Shown piece by piece: positions 1 through 8,469 of a DNA stretch of 64,000 nt. The stretch comes from Mycolicibacterium fallax. GTDB lineage: Bacteria > Actinomycetota > Actinomycetes > Mycobacteriales > Mycobacteriaceae. The stretch covers positions 3,472,001 through 3,536,000 of the forward strand of contig NZ_AP022603.1 of NCBI RefSeq assembly GCF_010726955.1, written 5' to 3'. The position numbers were made by a program, and so were the translations under genes. The notes beneath the pieces are model-generated. The model searched no databases and was not told the origin of the DNA. It saw only the letters and a list, made by a program, of their open reading frames with translations. How positions within the stretch are numbered: the stretch's first letter is position 1; each line of letters starts with the position of its first letter.

Positions 1-321
1 GCGGCCAACGATCCGCGGGCGGTGTTATCGATCATCGAACTTTCGCACGCCAGCTACCGCAAGATGTGGCAGAACCTGGTGTGGGCGACCGGATACAACA
101 TCATTGCCGTGCCGTTGGCCGCTGGTGTGCTGGCCCCGATCGGGGTGGTGCTGCCGCCGGCTGCAGCCGCAGTGCTGATGTCGATCTCGACGATCGTCGT
201 CGCGCTCAATGCCCAGTTGTTGCGCCGCCTCGATCTGGACCCCGCCCGCTTGGCCAGCTCCCGACAGGCCACTGGCCGCACCTGCGCGAGCAGAGACGCC
301 GTAGTGAATACCCATGGCTAG
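1..321 (+). CDS. Heavy-metal (copper-type) P-type ATPase, C-terminal end only
   Basis: The reading frame is open from the first base, so this is the tail of a gene that begins outside the window. The visible 106 residues include the segment after the hinge domain ([12 protein letters not shown]) and the last pair of membrane helices ([17 protein letters not shown] and a second helix near [19 protein letters not shown]). This ending is characteristic of mycobacterial CtpA/CtpB/CtpV-like P1B ATPases, which export or load copper at the cytoplasmic membrane. Metal specificity cannot be read because the CPx helix is outside the window. The stop overlaps the start of the next gene by 8 bases, so the two are probably one operon. 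Confidence 0.85.
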   Translation, partial: AANDPRAVLSIIELSHASYRKMWQNLVWATGYNIIAVPLAAGVLAPIGVVLPPAAAAVLMSISTIVVALNAQLLRRLDLDPARLASSRQATGRTCASRDAVVNTHG

Positions 322-1159
322 ATGGTCCTTTCGTGGCTGGGCGGGTGCCGTCATCGCGGTCACGGTGGTGATGCTGGGGGCCTGCACTAGCCCGCCACCG
401 TCGGCGCCGACTCTGCAAGAGCCGGCATCCAGTGTGTCCCCGTCGGCACCTAGTGTGGCTTTGACGCCGGCGCTCGACCATGTGCACGGTCTGCATCTCG
501 ACGCGCAGGGGACGGTGTTGGCCGGCACCCACACCGGCTTGGTAGCGATCGACACCGCCGGTCGCACCGCACGCATCGGGGAATCCGACGACGACTTCAT
601 GGGGTTGACTGGAGTGCCGGGGACCGACCACCTGTTTGCTTCCGGACATCCTGGAGCGTCGAGCTCGATGCCCAACCCGTTGGGGTTGATCGAAAGCACC
701 GATGGTGGGCGTAGCTGGGCGGCGAAGTCGCTGACCGGCGAAGTCGACTTTCACGCCCTGGCCACCGATGGCGAGGTTCTCGTCGGCTTCGACGGACGAA
801 CAGGCCTGTTGATCTCCACCAACGCCGGCATGGACTGGACCGCCGGCGCCGCATTGGCCGCCGCCGCCCTCGCCGTCACCGACACCGGAATATTGGCGCT
901 CACCCGCAATGGACTGCAGCGCAGCACCGACACCGGGCACACCTTCACCGCCGTAGTCGATGCCCCGAGCCTGGCGTTGTTGTCCGCGGCAAAAAGCGGA
1001 TCCTTGTGGGGGGTCGATACGGACGGCACTACGTGGCGCAGCAGAACCGGCCAGGTGTGGGAGCAGCGCGCGGCTGTCGGGCGGGTTGAAGCACTGTTAG
1101 CCATCGACTACGACACCGCCTACGCCGCAAACGCCCAAGAGTTCTACACGTTGGACTGA
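314..1159 (+). CDS. Lipoprotein with beta-propeller/BNR-like repeats (F510_1955-type glycosylhydrolase-like family)
   Basis: The 281-residue product has an N-terminal hydrophobic segment ending in a lipobox (VVMLGAC, Cys24), so it should be a lipid-anchored exported protein. The mature part has propeller-type repeats with Asp-box-like strands ([24 protein letters not shown]). An early DHVHGLHLD motif is typical of proteins annotated as F510_1955-family glycosylhydrolases. No enzymatic activity is established for these as far as I know. It overlaps the P-type ATPase gene by 8 bases. I infer a joint role in metal handling at the cell surface from that linkage only. Confidence 0.75.
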   Translation: MARWSFRGWAGAVIAVTVVMLGACTSPPPSAPTLQEPASSVSPSAPSVALTPALDHVHGLHLDAQGTVLAGTHTGLVAIDTAGRTARIGESDDDFMGLTGVPGTDHLFASGHPGASSSMPNPLGLIESTDGGRSWAAKSLTGEVDFHALATDGEVLVGFDGRTGLLISTNAGMDWTAGAALAAAALAVTDTGILALTRNGLQRSTDTGHTFTAVVDAPSLALLSAAKSGSLWGVDTDGTTWRSRTGQVWEQRAAVGRVEALLAIDYDTAYAANAQEFYTLD

Positions 1160-1230
1160 AAGCGGTCGTTGCTGTCTAGCACGCCCGTCGGCGCCTTGAG
1201 CGAGAGATCGGCGCCACGATCGCACCCCGC

Positions 1231-1246
1231 ATCTACGTAAGTAGAT
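1231..1246. promoter_or_regulatory. Palindrome ATCTAC-GTAA-GTAGAT, possible operator
   Basis: Two perfect 6-base inverted arms are separated by 4 bases, followed by TAGTATG. It lies between the lipoprotein gene and the broken YncE-like gene. The shape fits a small dimeric repressor (for example BlaI/CopY, ArsR or TetR types), but no regulator gene for it is visible in the window. It may be the leftover control region of a lost operon. Confidence 0.4.
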
Positions 1247-1259
1247 AGTATGTCCGTAG

Positions 1260-1844
1260 GCGGACGGCACGGTGTCGGTGTACCGGGCAGGTGACCTGCA
1301 GCCGATTGGGCAGATTACTGTTGGCGGGATGCCGCATGGTCTGCGGCCCTCGGCCGACGGCTCGATCGTCGTGATCGCCAACACCACGGAGGGCGCACTG
1401 GACGTGATCGACCCCGCAACTGACACGGTATTGGGTTCTGTTCCGGTGGGCGCGAATCCAGCCCAGGTGGCGGTCACGGCGGACGGGCGGTTCGCGTATG
1501 CCGGAATCACCGATCCGTCCGCGGTCGTCAAGGTGGATCTGGACGCCTACACGGTGGTCGCCGCCGCTCCGGTCCCCAGCGACCCCGTGCAGGTGTATCT
1601 GACACCCGATGAGGCCACCGTCATATCGGCTGATCAGGGCACCCGCGATGAACCAGGCAGCACGGCGTCGTCGATCGATACCGCGACAATGACGGTCCGC
1701 AGCACCGCGACCACTGGTTCAGGACCACACGGTGTGGTCGTGGATACCGCTGGAACGCGGGCATGGGCGACGGCTTCGACAACACACCAGGACGTGACAG
1801 TTCCACCTCAGCCGAGTGCTCGACCCGAAATGGCAGCGCGGTGA
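1260..1844 (+). pseudogene. YncE/YVTN-type beta-propeller protein, truncated at both ends
   Basis: The frame opens after a stop at 1257 and enters the middle of a YVTN repeat (DGTVSVYRAGDL). Repeats continue (GGMPHGLRPSADGS, VPVGANPAQVAVTADGR, TTGSGPHGVVVDTAGTRAW). Intact relatives carry more blades and an N-terminal export signal, both missing here. After about 1770 the sequence no longer resembles the family (TASTTHQDVTVPP), which suggests a frameshift or recombination joint. A GTG at 1272 could in principle start a 190-residue fragment. I judge it a remnant. Its position just left of the recombinase genes may mark the boundary of inserted DNA. Confidence 0.65.
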
Positions 1845-1903
1845 GGAGGATTGCCGTTGTGCGGCACTGCTCGCCTGTCTGGCGATACCGATAAGCTGCG
1901 TGG

Positions 1904-3043
1904 ATGCCGTCACCCGCCGTCCGCGCGGCCGGTCCGGACACGGAGCTGGATCGGCGCACACAGGACAGGATCCTGCGCGCTGCGGCGGCTGCGCAGTCCC
2001 CGGGAACACGACGGGCTTACGACAGCGGGTGGCGCCGCTTCGAGAACTGGTGCACCCGCCAGGGGCATCAATCATTGCCTGCCGCACCGGCTGTGGTCGC
2101 CGCGTATCTCGTCGACGCCGCAGACACCGTTGACAGTGACGGCCGGCACTCTTACGCCCCAGCGACGTTGAGCAAGTGGGTTGCCGCGATCTCCGACCGC
2201 CACCGCCGAGCGGGCGCCGACACCGTGCCGACGCAGCATCCCGTGGTGCTGTCGACAATCGCCGGCATCCGGCGTGAGTACGCCGCCGCGGGGGACCGTC
2301 CCCGCTCCCCGAGAGCACCGCTGCTCACCGAGGACGTCCTGAGCATCGTCTCCGCTGCTCGCGAACAGGTGCTCGGGTGGCCAGACGCCGTGCATGAGCG
2401 CCGAGATACGGCTCTGCTGCTGATGGGCTTCACCGGCGCCTTTCGCCGCAGCGAGCTGGTCGGGCTTACTGGAGCCGACGTGGTCCTGCACCCCCTCGAC
2501 GGCGTCCACGTCCACATCCGCCGCTCCAAGACCGACCAGGAAGGGCAGGGGCGGGTACACGCCCTGCCCCGCGCCGAGGACCCGAGACGCTGCCCGCCGT
2601 GCGCGTTCGCCCGCTGGGCGCAGGTGGTCGCAGCTTTCGACGACGGCGGACGCTCGGCGGTGATCGCGCTGCTTTCGGGGGAGGACTGCGGCTTGGTCGT
2701 TCACGTGTGCCAATCGCCGGGGCAGCGTGAAATCCGAGCCGGCCGTGCGATTTTCCGGGCCATCGCGCAGAACGGGAATCTGTCGGAGACGGCCATGTCG
2801 GGGGCCGCGGTGCACGCCGCGATCCGCCGCCGCGCTGCCCGAGCCGGCTTCCCGGCATCCGCGGTGGCTCGACTGGGCGCGCACAGTCTGCGTTCCGGGT
2901 TCGTGACGCAGGCGTTCCGCAACGGTGCCGATGCGCACGCGATCATGCGCCAAACCGCCCACCGAACCCCGGCCATGGTGGAGCGCTACGCCCGGGAAGA
3001 GGCGCCGTTGGTCGGCAACGCTGTCACGTCCCTGGGACTATGA
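1904..3043 (+). CDS. Tyrosine recombinase/integrase with complete catalytic set
   Basis: The 379-residue product has an N-terminal SAM-like core-binding domain (about residues 18-125) and a C-terminal catalytic domain (about 140-370). All six conserved positions can be assigned: Arg181 (FRRSEL), Lys209 (SKTDQEG), His327 and Arg330 (HSLR), His353 (TAHRTP) and Tyr362 (ERYAR). It should be an active DNA strand-exchange enzyme. Its stop overlaps the next gene as ATGA, so the two are translationally coupled. A tRNA-Ser gene lies 1.6 kb downstream, a common integration target. Its element, phage or otherwise, cannot be named from sequence alone. Confidence 0.85.
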   Translation: MPSPAVRAAGPDTELDRRTQDRILRAAAAAQSPGTRRAYDSGWRRFENWCTRQGHQSLPAAPAVVAAYLVDAADTVDSDGRHSYAPATLSKWVAAISDRHRRAGADTVPTQHPVVLSTIAGIRREYAAAGDRPRSPRAPLLTEDVLSIVSAAREQVLGWPDAVHERRDTALLLMGFTGAFRRSELVGLTGADVVLHPLDGVHVHIRRSKTDQEGQGRVHALPRAEDPRRCPPCAFARWAQVVAAFDDGGRSAVIALLSGEDCGLVVHVCQSPGQREIRAGRAIFRAIAQNGNLSETAMSGAAVHAAIRRRAARAGFPASAVARLGAHSLRSGFVTQAFRNGADAHAIMRQTAHRTPAMVERYAREEAPLVGNAVTSLGL

Positions 3044-4035
3044 CGGCCCCCGCGGATTCACGCAGTCGCGCTGTGTGGCAGCTGTTCACCGACTGGTGCA
3101 CGGCACTGGGTCACCGCGCGCTTCCAGCCGACCCGACGGTGCTGGCGCAATTCATCGCCGCCAACTACGCCGCGGAGGGAACCCAGCGGCGCCGGGTCGG
3201 CGTCGTCAACGCGGTTCACCGACGATCCGGGCATCCCGAGCCGGGACGAGCCGAGACTGTCCGACAGCTGATCGATGCCCGCCGCGGTGTGAAAGCAGAG
3301 ATGCGTGGCGCTGCCGCCGCCGAGGTGATCAGCCGCCTACCTGAAATTGGTTGGCCTACCGCGCTGTTCGCCCGCCGTGACGCGATGCTTCTCGCGCTGG
3401 CGGCCGCCGCGGTTCCCCTGCAGGCCATCGCTGAACTACGTGCCGGTGATGTCCAGGCCGACATGCTCAGTGACTGCCTGGTCATCACAGCAAACGGGGT
3501 AACGTTCAGAACGCCGGCCAGTTTGGCGCAGGGGGATGTATCGCCGAGGAAGGTTCTCGCACAGTGGCTGCGGGTCCGTGGCATTCAGCACCACATCCCT
3601 AGCCCGCGCTGGCTGGCCGCCTACCTGCGGGGCGAACCGGTGCCTCCGGTCGGTGCGGTGCCCGATGAGCTGGCGATGCTGACGCCGATCGACCGCTGGG
3701 GAGCGACGCCGTGGCTGCCCACACCGCTGCGTCCGGCCTCGGTGTCGCACATCGTGAACTCACACCTCAACGGCTGGGCCAGACCGCACCCGGCGATCAC
3801 CGGAACACCCGAACGTGACCCGATATCACCCGCACTGCCCGAGCCGCCAGCGGAGGCCGCACTACTTGATCCCGCCAGCTTCACACGTGGAGTGGCCGCC
3901 CGGCGCCGCGCGGCGGGGGTGCTTGGCGGTGTGACCGATGTGCTTGACGACGTCGAGAGTCGCGCTGACCGGATCCTCGGGGACCTACTACGTCTACTCG
4001 AGGACCCCGGCCTTTCGGAGCAGCGCCGAGGATGA
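3040..4035 (+). CDS. Catalytically dead tyrosine-recombinase-like partner protein
   Basis: The 331-residue product begins with a core-binding-like region resembling the upstream integrase (WQLFTDWCTALGHRALPADP against WRRFENWCTRQGHQSLPAAP). It continues into a degraded catalytic fold (ALAAAAVPLQAIAELRAGDV), where the Arg of the usual G-x-R-x-S-E motif is absent. No HxxR or catalytic Tyr motif is visible. The C-terminus (about 285-331) is charged and could form a helix or coiled coil (LDDVESRADRILGDLLRLLE). The 4-base overlap with the integrase suggests coupled expression and a regulatory, structural or DNA-binding role in the same recombination complex. That role is inference. Confidence 0.65.
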   Translation: MTAPADSRSRAVWQLFTDWCTALGHRALPADPTVLAQFIAANYAAEGTQRRRVGVVNAVHRRSGHPEPGRAETVRQLIDARRGVKAEMRGAAAAEVISRLPEIGWPTALFARRDAMLLALAAAAVPLQAIAELRAGDVQADMLSDCLVITANGVTFRTPASLAQGDVSPRKVLAQWLRVRGIQHHIPSPRWLAAYLRGEPVPPVGAVPDELAMLTPIDRWGATPWLPTPLRPASVSHIVNSHLNGWARPHPAITGTPERDPISPALPEPPAEAALLDPASFTRGVAARRRAAGVLGGVTDVLDDVESRADRILGDLLRLLEDPGLSEQRRG

Positions 4036-4071
4036 CGCCGAAGCCGGGGACGTGACACTGCGGGGCCGGCG

Positions 4072-4323
4072 CTAGTTGTCCTCGAGTATCCGCACGCCGT
4101 ATCCGGTGTGGCTGGTGTCGGCGCAGCCGTATCCGGCCGCCGCGACGGCGCTGAGGATGTCCTGCTCCTCTTCGCCGAGCTTGCGGAGCTCGGTGATCGC
4201 GTGCTGTTCGGCGGCTTGCCGACTGGGGTGCGCCGACCGGCCGAAATACTCACCGTTGCTGATCTTCTGGAATTCACAGATGAACATGCAGCGGACGGTG
4301 ACACGCACAGCGCCAGCCACCAC
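4072..4323 (-). CDS. Small hypothetical protein
   Basis: The frame encodes up to 83 residues. The Met at position 12 (start near 4290) may be the better start because the compositional pattern of a folded protein begins there (MFICEFQKISNGEYFGRSAH). It has no membrane segment or signal peptide and no family I recognise. It faces the recombinase pair convergently and precedes another small gene on the same strand, like the short accessory genes often found in integrative elements next to tRNA genes. Coding status rests on amino-acid composition only. Confidence 0.45.
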   Translation of the reverse strand: MVAGAVRVTVRCMFICEFQKISNGEYFGRSAHPSRQAAEQHAITELRKLGEEEQDILSAVAAAGYGCADTSHTGYGVRILEDN

Positions 4324-4337
4324 TGCGTGGCGCGACC

Positions 4338-4571
4338 CTACCCGGACAGCTCCGCGCAGGTGCTGCGGTACTGCTCGCGCCAGTGTTTGCCGATCCGGTC
4401 GTCGAGCTCACCGCTATGTGGGCGCAGTCGGTTCCAGGCGGTGTTCGCGTCGTCCCACGCGACGCCATGAGACGCCAGCAGGTCTCGCGCGTCGAAGTTG
4501 GAATGTGCTGCACGGTCGGCTTCCTCACGGAAGCGGCGCAGTACGTGGTCGGAAAGCGGGTCGCGGCGCAC
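4338..4571 (-). CDS. Small hypothetical protein downstream of tRNA-Ser
   Basis: A longer open frame runs up to 4781 but its first part is translated tRNA sequence, so I place the start at the GTG at 4571. That gives a 77-residue acidic/basic soluble protein (MRRDPLSDHVLRRFREEADR to the end). The central stretch (ARDLLASHGVAWDDANTAWN) looks like a small helical domain. No known family is recognised. It runs in the same direction as the tRNA and the next small gene, so the three could be co-transcribed. Confidence 0.45.
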   Translation of the reverse strand: MRRDPLSDHVLRRFREEADRAAHSNFDARDLLASHGVAWDDANTAWNRLRPHSGELDDRIGKHWREQYRSTCAELSG

Positions 4572-4672
4572 AGATTGTCCTGTCGGGAGAGGGGCAGCGG
4601 TTTGGCTGCAACGAGAGTGCGGTCCGTCGCGTAAACCGGCTATGCGCGGCGCGCACAGTGTGTGATGCGGCG

Positions 4673-4758
4673 CGGAGACGGCGGGACTCGAACCCGCGGC
4701 CGACATGTGTCGACTACGCCTTAGCAAGGCGCTGCATTCGCCGCTCTGCCACGTCTCC
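4673..4758 (-). tRNA. tRNA-Ser (anticodon GCT)
   Basis: Read on the minus strand, the acceptor stem GGAGACG pairs with CGTCTCC. The anticodon stem-loop CGCCTTGCTAAGGCG presents GCT, and the T-arm GCGGGTTCGAGTCCCGC is canonical. The variable arm between the anticodon and T stems is long, as expected for a class II serine tRNA. The length is 86 bases and no CCA is encoded. Its 3' end points at the small genes and the recombinase pair, so it is a plausible attachment site. I did not see a duplicate of its 3' end in the window by eye. Confidence 0.93.
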
Positions 4759-4885
4759 AATGCTGTTGCGACACTGCGCAAGTAGTGCGGGGTAGGCCGC
4801 CGGGATCAGCGGTCAGCGACTTCGCGGCGGTTGCGCGCCAGCAACATCGTGGCGGCGTCGCTGACTCGCGAGGGAGTGGTGTGGC

Positions 4886-5028
4886 TGTGACAGCCTGATT
4901 TGGCCCCGGGTGGACGGTTGGGAATGGCTCCACCTGTGTGGTCGCGGTTGTGCCGTTGTGACGGTTTGATTTGGCCCCATCTTTACGACACTCCGCGTCG
5001 GTTATGACGACGTGAAGTGGCCCCACCT
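4886..5028. repeat. Left-end transposase-binding repeats of the IS21 element
   Basis: Three copies of a roughly 22-base motif ending in TTGGCCCC or GTGGCCCC lie at 4886-4907, about 4957-4979 and about 5004-5026. They are direct repeats with spacings near 71 and 47 bases. Multiple terminal repeats of this kind are the IstA binding sites in IS21 elements. Apart from these, the stretch between the tRNA and istA holds no gene; 4759-4885 should contain the tRNA promoter. Confidence 0.65.
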
Positions 5029-5068
5029 GACAGTGATCACGTGCGGTTCCGGATAGCCCGGATCGCTG

Positions 5069-6688
5069 GTGAGAGGTGGTGGCTGGAAAGTGAGGTCAAG
5101 GGTGGAGCAGTTCGCGGCGATCCGCCGGGATTATCGGGTTGAGGGTTTGTCGATCCGGGCGCTAGCCGATAAGTATCGGGTGCATCGACGCACGGTGCGC
5201 CAGGCGTTGGAATCGGCAGTGCCGCCGCCGCGCAAGACGGTGCAGCGGGTGGCGCCCCGGTTGGAGCCGTTCAAAGCGGCGATCGATGAGATGCTGCGTT
5301 CGGATCTGGATGCACCGAAGAAGCAACGCCACACCGCCCGAAGGGTTTTGGCGCGTCTGGTCGATGAACATGACGCGGATGGTTTGTCGTATTCGACGGT
5401 GCGCGACCACATCCGGAAACGTCGCCCGCAGGTCGCGGCGGAAGCGGGCCGGGCGCTGGAAGCAGGGTTCGTGCCTCAGACATATCGCCCAGGTGCCGAA
5501 GCCGAGGTCGACTTCCACGATCTGTGGGTGGTGCTGGCTGGGGTGAAGACCAAGACCGCGCTGTTCACGATGCGGTTATCGTTCTCGGGGCGCTCTGCGC
5601 ATCGGGCGTTCGCGACCCAAGGCCAGGAGGCGTTCCTGGAAGGCCATGTCTATGGGTTCGACCGGCTCGGCGGCGTGCCGGTCGACAAGATCCGCTACGA
5701 CAACCTCAACAGTGCGGTCAAGCAGGTGCTGTTCGGACGATCTCGTCAGGAAAACGAGCGTTGGATCGCCTTCCGGTCGCACTACGGTTTCGAAGCCTGG
5801 TACTGCCAGCCCGGTCACGACGGCAGCCACGAGAAAGGTGGTGTGGAGGGCGAGGGTGGCCGATTCCGGCGCAACCACTGCGTGCCGATGCCGGTGGTCG
5901 ACTCCATTGACGAGCTCAACGCTGCGCTGGCCGCTGCTGATGACGCTGACGATCACCGTCGGATCGCCAACCGCGCCAACAGTGTTGGCCAGGACTGGGA
6001 TCTGGAAAAGCTGGCACTGCAGCCGGTCACTGACGAGCCGTTTGATACGGCGTTGACGGTGACCCCGCGGGTGGATCGGTATGCCCAGATCATGGTGCGC
6101 TGCAATCAGTATTCGGTGCCGGCCCGGTTCATCGGGCACCGGCTGCGGGTGAAATTGTCGGCTTCCCACGTCACCGTCTATGACCGCGCTACCGTGGTGG
6201 CGCGGCATCCCCGCGCGGTCGGCAAGGGCACCAAAGTGCTGGACTTGGACCACTATCTGGAGATCCTGACCCGCAAACCCGGGGCGCTGCCCGGGGCCAC
6301 CGCGTTGGCTCAGGCACGGGCAGCCAAGATGTTCACCACCGAACACGACGCCTGGTGGGCTGCCGCCCGAAAGGCCTATGGCGACGCCGCGGGCACCCGT
6401 GCTCTGGTGGAAGTGTTGCTGCTGCACCGACACTTGGATCGGGTAGATGTGTTGGCCGGCATCAGTGCAGCGCTGTCGGTGGGCTCGGCCAATGCTGATG
6501 TGGTGGCGCTGGAAGCCCGCAAGGCCGCCGAACGCCGCACCGGCGCTGACCGGCATCAGAACAGCTCCGATGTCGCGGCGCAGGCGCTCCTGCTTGCCCA
6601 CCACCACCTCGGCGCCGCGATCGTCGATGAGCGTCCGCTGCCGTCGGTGGCCCCCTACGACACCTTGCTGGGCCGGCAGAGCTCATGA
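5069..6688 (+). CDS. istA: IS21-family transposase IstA
   Basis: The 539-residue product starts with a helix-turn-helix region (SIRALADKYRVHRRTVRQAL). Its RNase H-fold catalytic core has a DDE triad: AEVDFHDLW, KIRYDNLNSAV and GGVEGEGGRF each supply one acidic residue. IstA binds the terminal repeats and catalyses strand cleavage and joining. Several GTG starts are possible. The first, at 5069, is used here, and the GTG at 5090 gives a protein 7 residues shorter. It is coupled to istB by a 4-base overlap, and the frame is uninterrupted. Confidence 0.92.
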   Translation: MRGGGWKVRSRVEQFAAIRRDYRVEGLSIRALADKYRVHRRTVRQALESAVPPPRKTVQRVAPRLEPFKAAIDEMLRSDLDAPKKQRHTARRVLARLVDEHDADGLSYSTVRDHIRKRRPQVAAEAGRALEAGFVPQTYRPGAEAEVDFHDLWVVLAGVKTKTALFTMRLSFSGRSAHRAFATQGQEAFLEGHVYGFDRLGGVPVDKIRYDNLNSAVKQVLFGRSRQENERWIAFRSHYGFEAWYCQPGHDGSHEKGGVEGEGGRFRRNHCVPMPVVDSIDELNAALAAADDADDHRRIANRANSVGQDWDLEKLALQPVTDEPFDTALTVTPRVDRYAQIMVRCNQYSVPARFIGHRLRVKLSASHVTVYDRATVVARHPRAVGKGTKVLDLDHYLEILTRKPGALPGATALAQARAAKMFTTEHDAWWAAARKAYGDAAGTRALVEVLLLHRHLDRVDVLAGISAALSVGSANADVVALEARKAAERRTGADRHQNSSDVAAQALLLAHHHLGAAIVDERPLPSVAPYDTLLGRQSS

Positions 6689-7473
6689 ACGTCCCCCGTC
6701 GCACCGTCACCGACCAAGCCGCGGTCGCGGCGATCGAACAGGGTGCCCGCATGCTGCGACTGCCCACGATCCGCGACCGCTTCTCCGAGATCGCCGCCGC
6801 CGCCGAACGCGAACAACAGTCCTACCTGGGTTTCCTCTCGGAGCTGATGATCGCTGAATGCGAGGACCGCGACCGCCGTCGGGCGCAGCGCCGCATTCAT
6901 GACGCCGGGTTTCCTCGGCTAAAACGGCTCGACGAGTTCACCTTTGAGGCCAACCCGGCAATCAACCCGGCGGTGATCGGAACCCTGGCCACCTGCGCCT
7001 GGGTCAAAGCCGGCGAACCATTGTGCTTGATCGGTGACTCCGGGACCGGCAAAAGCCACCTGCTGATCGGACTGGGAACCCTGGCCGCCGAGGCCGGCTA
7101 CCGCGTCCGCTACACCCTGGCCAGCAAGCTGGTCAACGAGCTCGTCGAAGCCGCCGACGACGCCCAACTGAGTAAGTTGATCACCCGCTACGGCCGGGTC
7201 GATCTTCTGCTGATCGACGAGCTGGGCTACCTGCAATTAGACCGCCGCGGCGCGGAGTTGCTGTTCCAGGTCCTCACCGAACGCGAAGAACGCTCGGCGG
7301 TGGCGATCGCCTCCAACGAACCGTTCTCGGCGTGGACCAAAACCTTCACCGACCCACGGTTATGCGCGGCCATTGTCGACCGGTTGACCTTCGCCGGGCA
7401 GATCATCGAAACCGGCACCAGCTCATACCGACTGGCTCATGCCCGCAAACGACGCACCGCCAGCACAACCTGA
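6685..7473 (+). CDS. istB: IS21-family ATPase IstB
   Basis: The 262-residue AAA+ protein has a Walker A motif (GDSGTGKSH, about residue 113 on) and a Walker B motif (DLLLIDELGYL, about 173 on). An N-terminal helical part contacts the transposase. IstB is the helper ATPase that selects target DNA and stimulates IstA. It overlaps istA as ATGA, the standard IS21 arrangement, and appears intact. Confidence 0.92.
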   Translation: MNVPRRTVTDQAAVAAIEQGARMLRLPTIRDRFSEIAAAAEREQQSYLGFLSELMIAECEDRDRRRAQRRIHDAGFPRLKRLDEFTFEANPAINPAVIGTLATCAWVKAGEPLCLIGDSGTGKSHLLIGLGTLAAEAGYRVRYTLASKLVNELVEAADDAQLSKLITRYGRVDLLLIDELGYLQLDRRGAELLFQVLTEREERSAVAIASNEPFSAWTKTFTDPRLCAAIVDRLTFAGQIIETGTSSYRLAHARKRRTASTT

Positions 7474-7514
7474 AGCAGGCCGCCGCGCTACGTGGCCGAT
7501 ACAGTGACCAGGTC

Positions 7515-8093
7515 ATGTTGGTCGCCGATCTGCAGCACTTCCTCGACCTGGGTCCCGAAGTCCCAGGCCCGGCACTCAAGCTCGCCGAGCACCTCACCAG
7601 CATCGCCGCCGCCGCTAGCGCCGGGGACGCCCACACCCCGTGGGAAACCGCCCTGCCGTGCCGGCGCCGACCCGCCAACCGCCGCTGCCCGGGCCGCATC
7701 ATCGTGGTCTGCCCCGATCCTGATCAATCCATCGGCTGGCGCTGCAGTCACTGCGGTGACGACGGCACCATCAGCAACTGGGCCGGATCAATCTATGACC
7801 TGCGCCGCCAGCAGTTGACCGCGGCTCAACCACGCCACGTCATCATCATCGACGCTGACACCGCTGCGATCCTGAGAACCCTGCCCCTTCTCGACAATCA
7901 CTGCCAGAGAGCAGTTTTCGCGATCCGCGGACTCAACGACGAGCTGCATCTCGCGCTGACCGACATTGAACTTGACGAACTGATCGACGCACTAGCTGCC
8001 GAATCCAACCACGAACCCAACCGGCGCCGCCAACGACAACTCGACACCGCCTACGATGTCCTGACCGCCGCCACCGACTCGCCCCGTTGGTGA
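7515..8093 (+). CDS. IS21 passenger gene: putative zinc-ribbon protein of unknown function
   Basis: An open frame extends upstream into istB, but the ATG at 7515 avoids that overlap and gives 192 residues. The protein has two paired cysteine motifs (PCRRRPANRRCPG and WRCSHCGDDG), consistent with one structural zinc site. A later hydrophobic segment (RHVIIIDADTAAIL) resembles a core beta strand. It lies between istB and a DUF3024 gene, inside the element ends. Its role could be helping transposition, regulation or host benefit. No function is known to me. Confidence 0.65.
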   Translation: MLVADLQHFLDLGPEVPGPALKLAEHLTSIAAAASAGDAHTPWETALPCRRRPANRRCPGRIIVVCPDPDQSIGWRCSHCGDDGTISNWAGSIYDLRRQQLTAAQPRHVIIIDADTAAILRTLPLLDNHCQRAVFAIRGLNDELHLALTDIELDELIDALAAESNHEPNRRRQRQLDTAYDVLTAATDSPRW

Positions 8094-8097
8094 CCAC

Positions 8098-8436
8098 ATG
8101 GCCTTACCCCACCTCGATGTCGCACGCGTTCAACGGTGGTGTGACGCACGAGTGCCCGAGCACGCACTCCACCAGGTCCGCGTCGAATGCGAGGTCGCTG
8201 CCCGACACCTGACGATCCTCGAGCGGCGTGCGCCCTGGCGGGAAGACTACGGACCAGGCTGGACCAGCCTGCCGATCGCCCGGCTACGCTACACCGCCAC
8301 CACCAACACCTGGATCCTCTACTGGCGAGACCGCAACCTCAAGTTTCATCGCTACGACCTAATCGAACCCACTCCGCACATCGAGGACTTGCTCACCGAG
8401 ATCGACCGCAACCCCTCAGGCACCTTTTGGGGCTAA
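8098..8436 (+). CDS. DUF3024-type small protein, IS21 passenger
   Basis: This 112-residue protein follows the zinc-ribbon gene by 4 bases. Motifs such as ARHLTILERRAPW and ARLRYTATTNTWILYWRD match my recollection of DUF3024 proteins in actinobacteria, several of which sit beside IS21 transposase genes. It is small, basic to neutral, and has no signal peptide or membrane segment. It ends 34 bases before the right terminal repeats. Function unknown; co-mobilisation with the element is clear from position. Confidence 0.7.
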   Translation: MALPHLDVARVQRWCDARVPEHALHQVRVECEVAARHLTILERRAPWREDYGPGWTSLPIARLRYTATTNTWILYWRDRNLKFHRYDLIEPTPHIEDLLTEIDRNPSGTFWG

Positions 8437-8469
8437 CAGCCCGCACGCCCGGCCACTCCGACGTTCACC

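Noticed and set aside
4572..4781. N-terminal extension of the small gene next to the tRNA
   Set aside because: The extension would translate the tRNA-Ser gene itself, so the GTG at 4571 is preferred.
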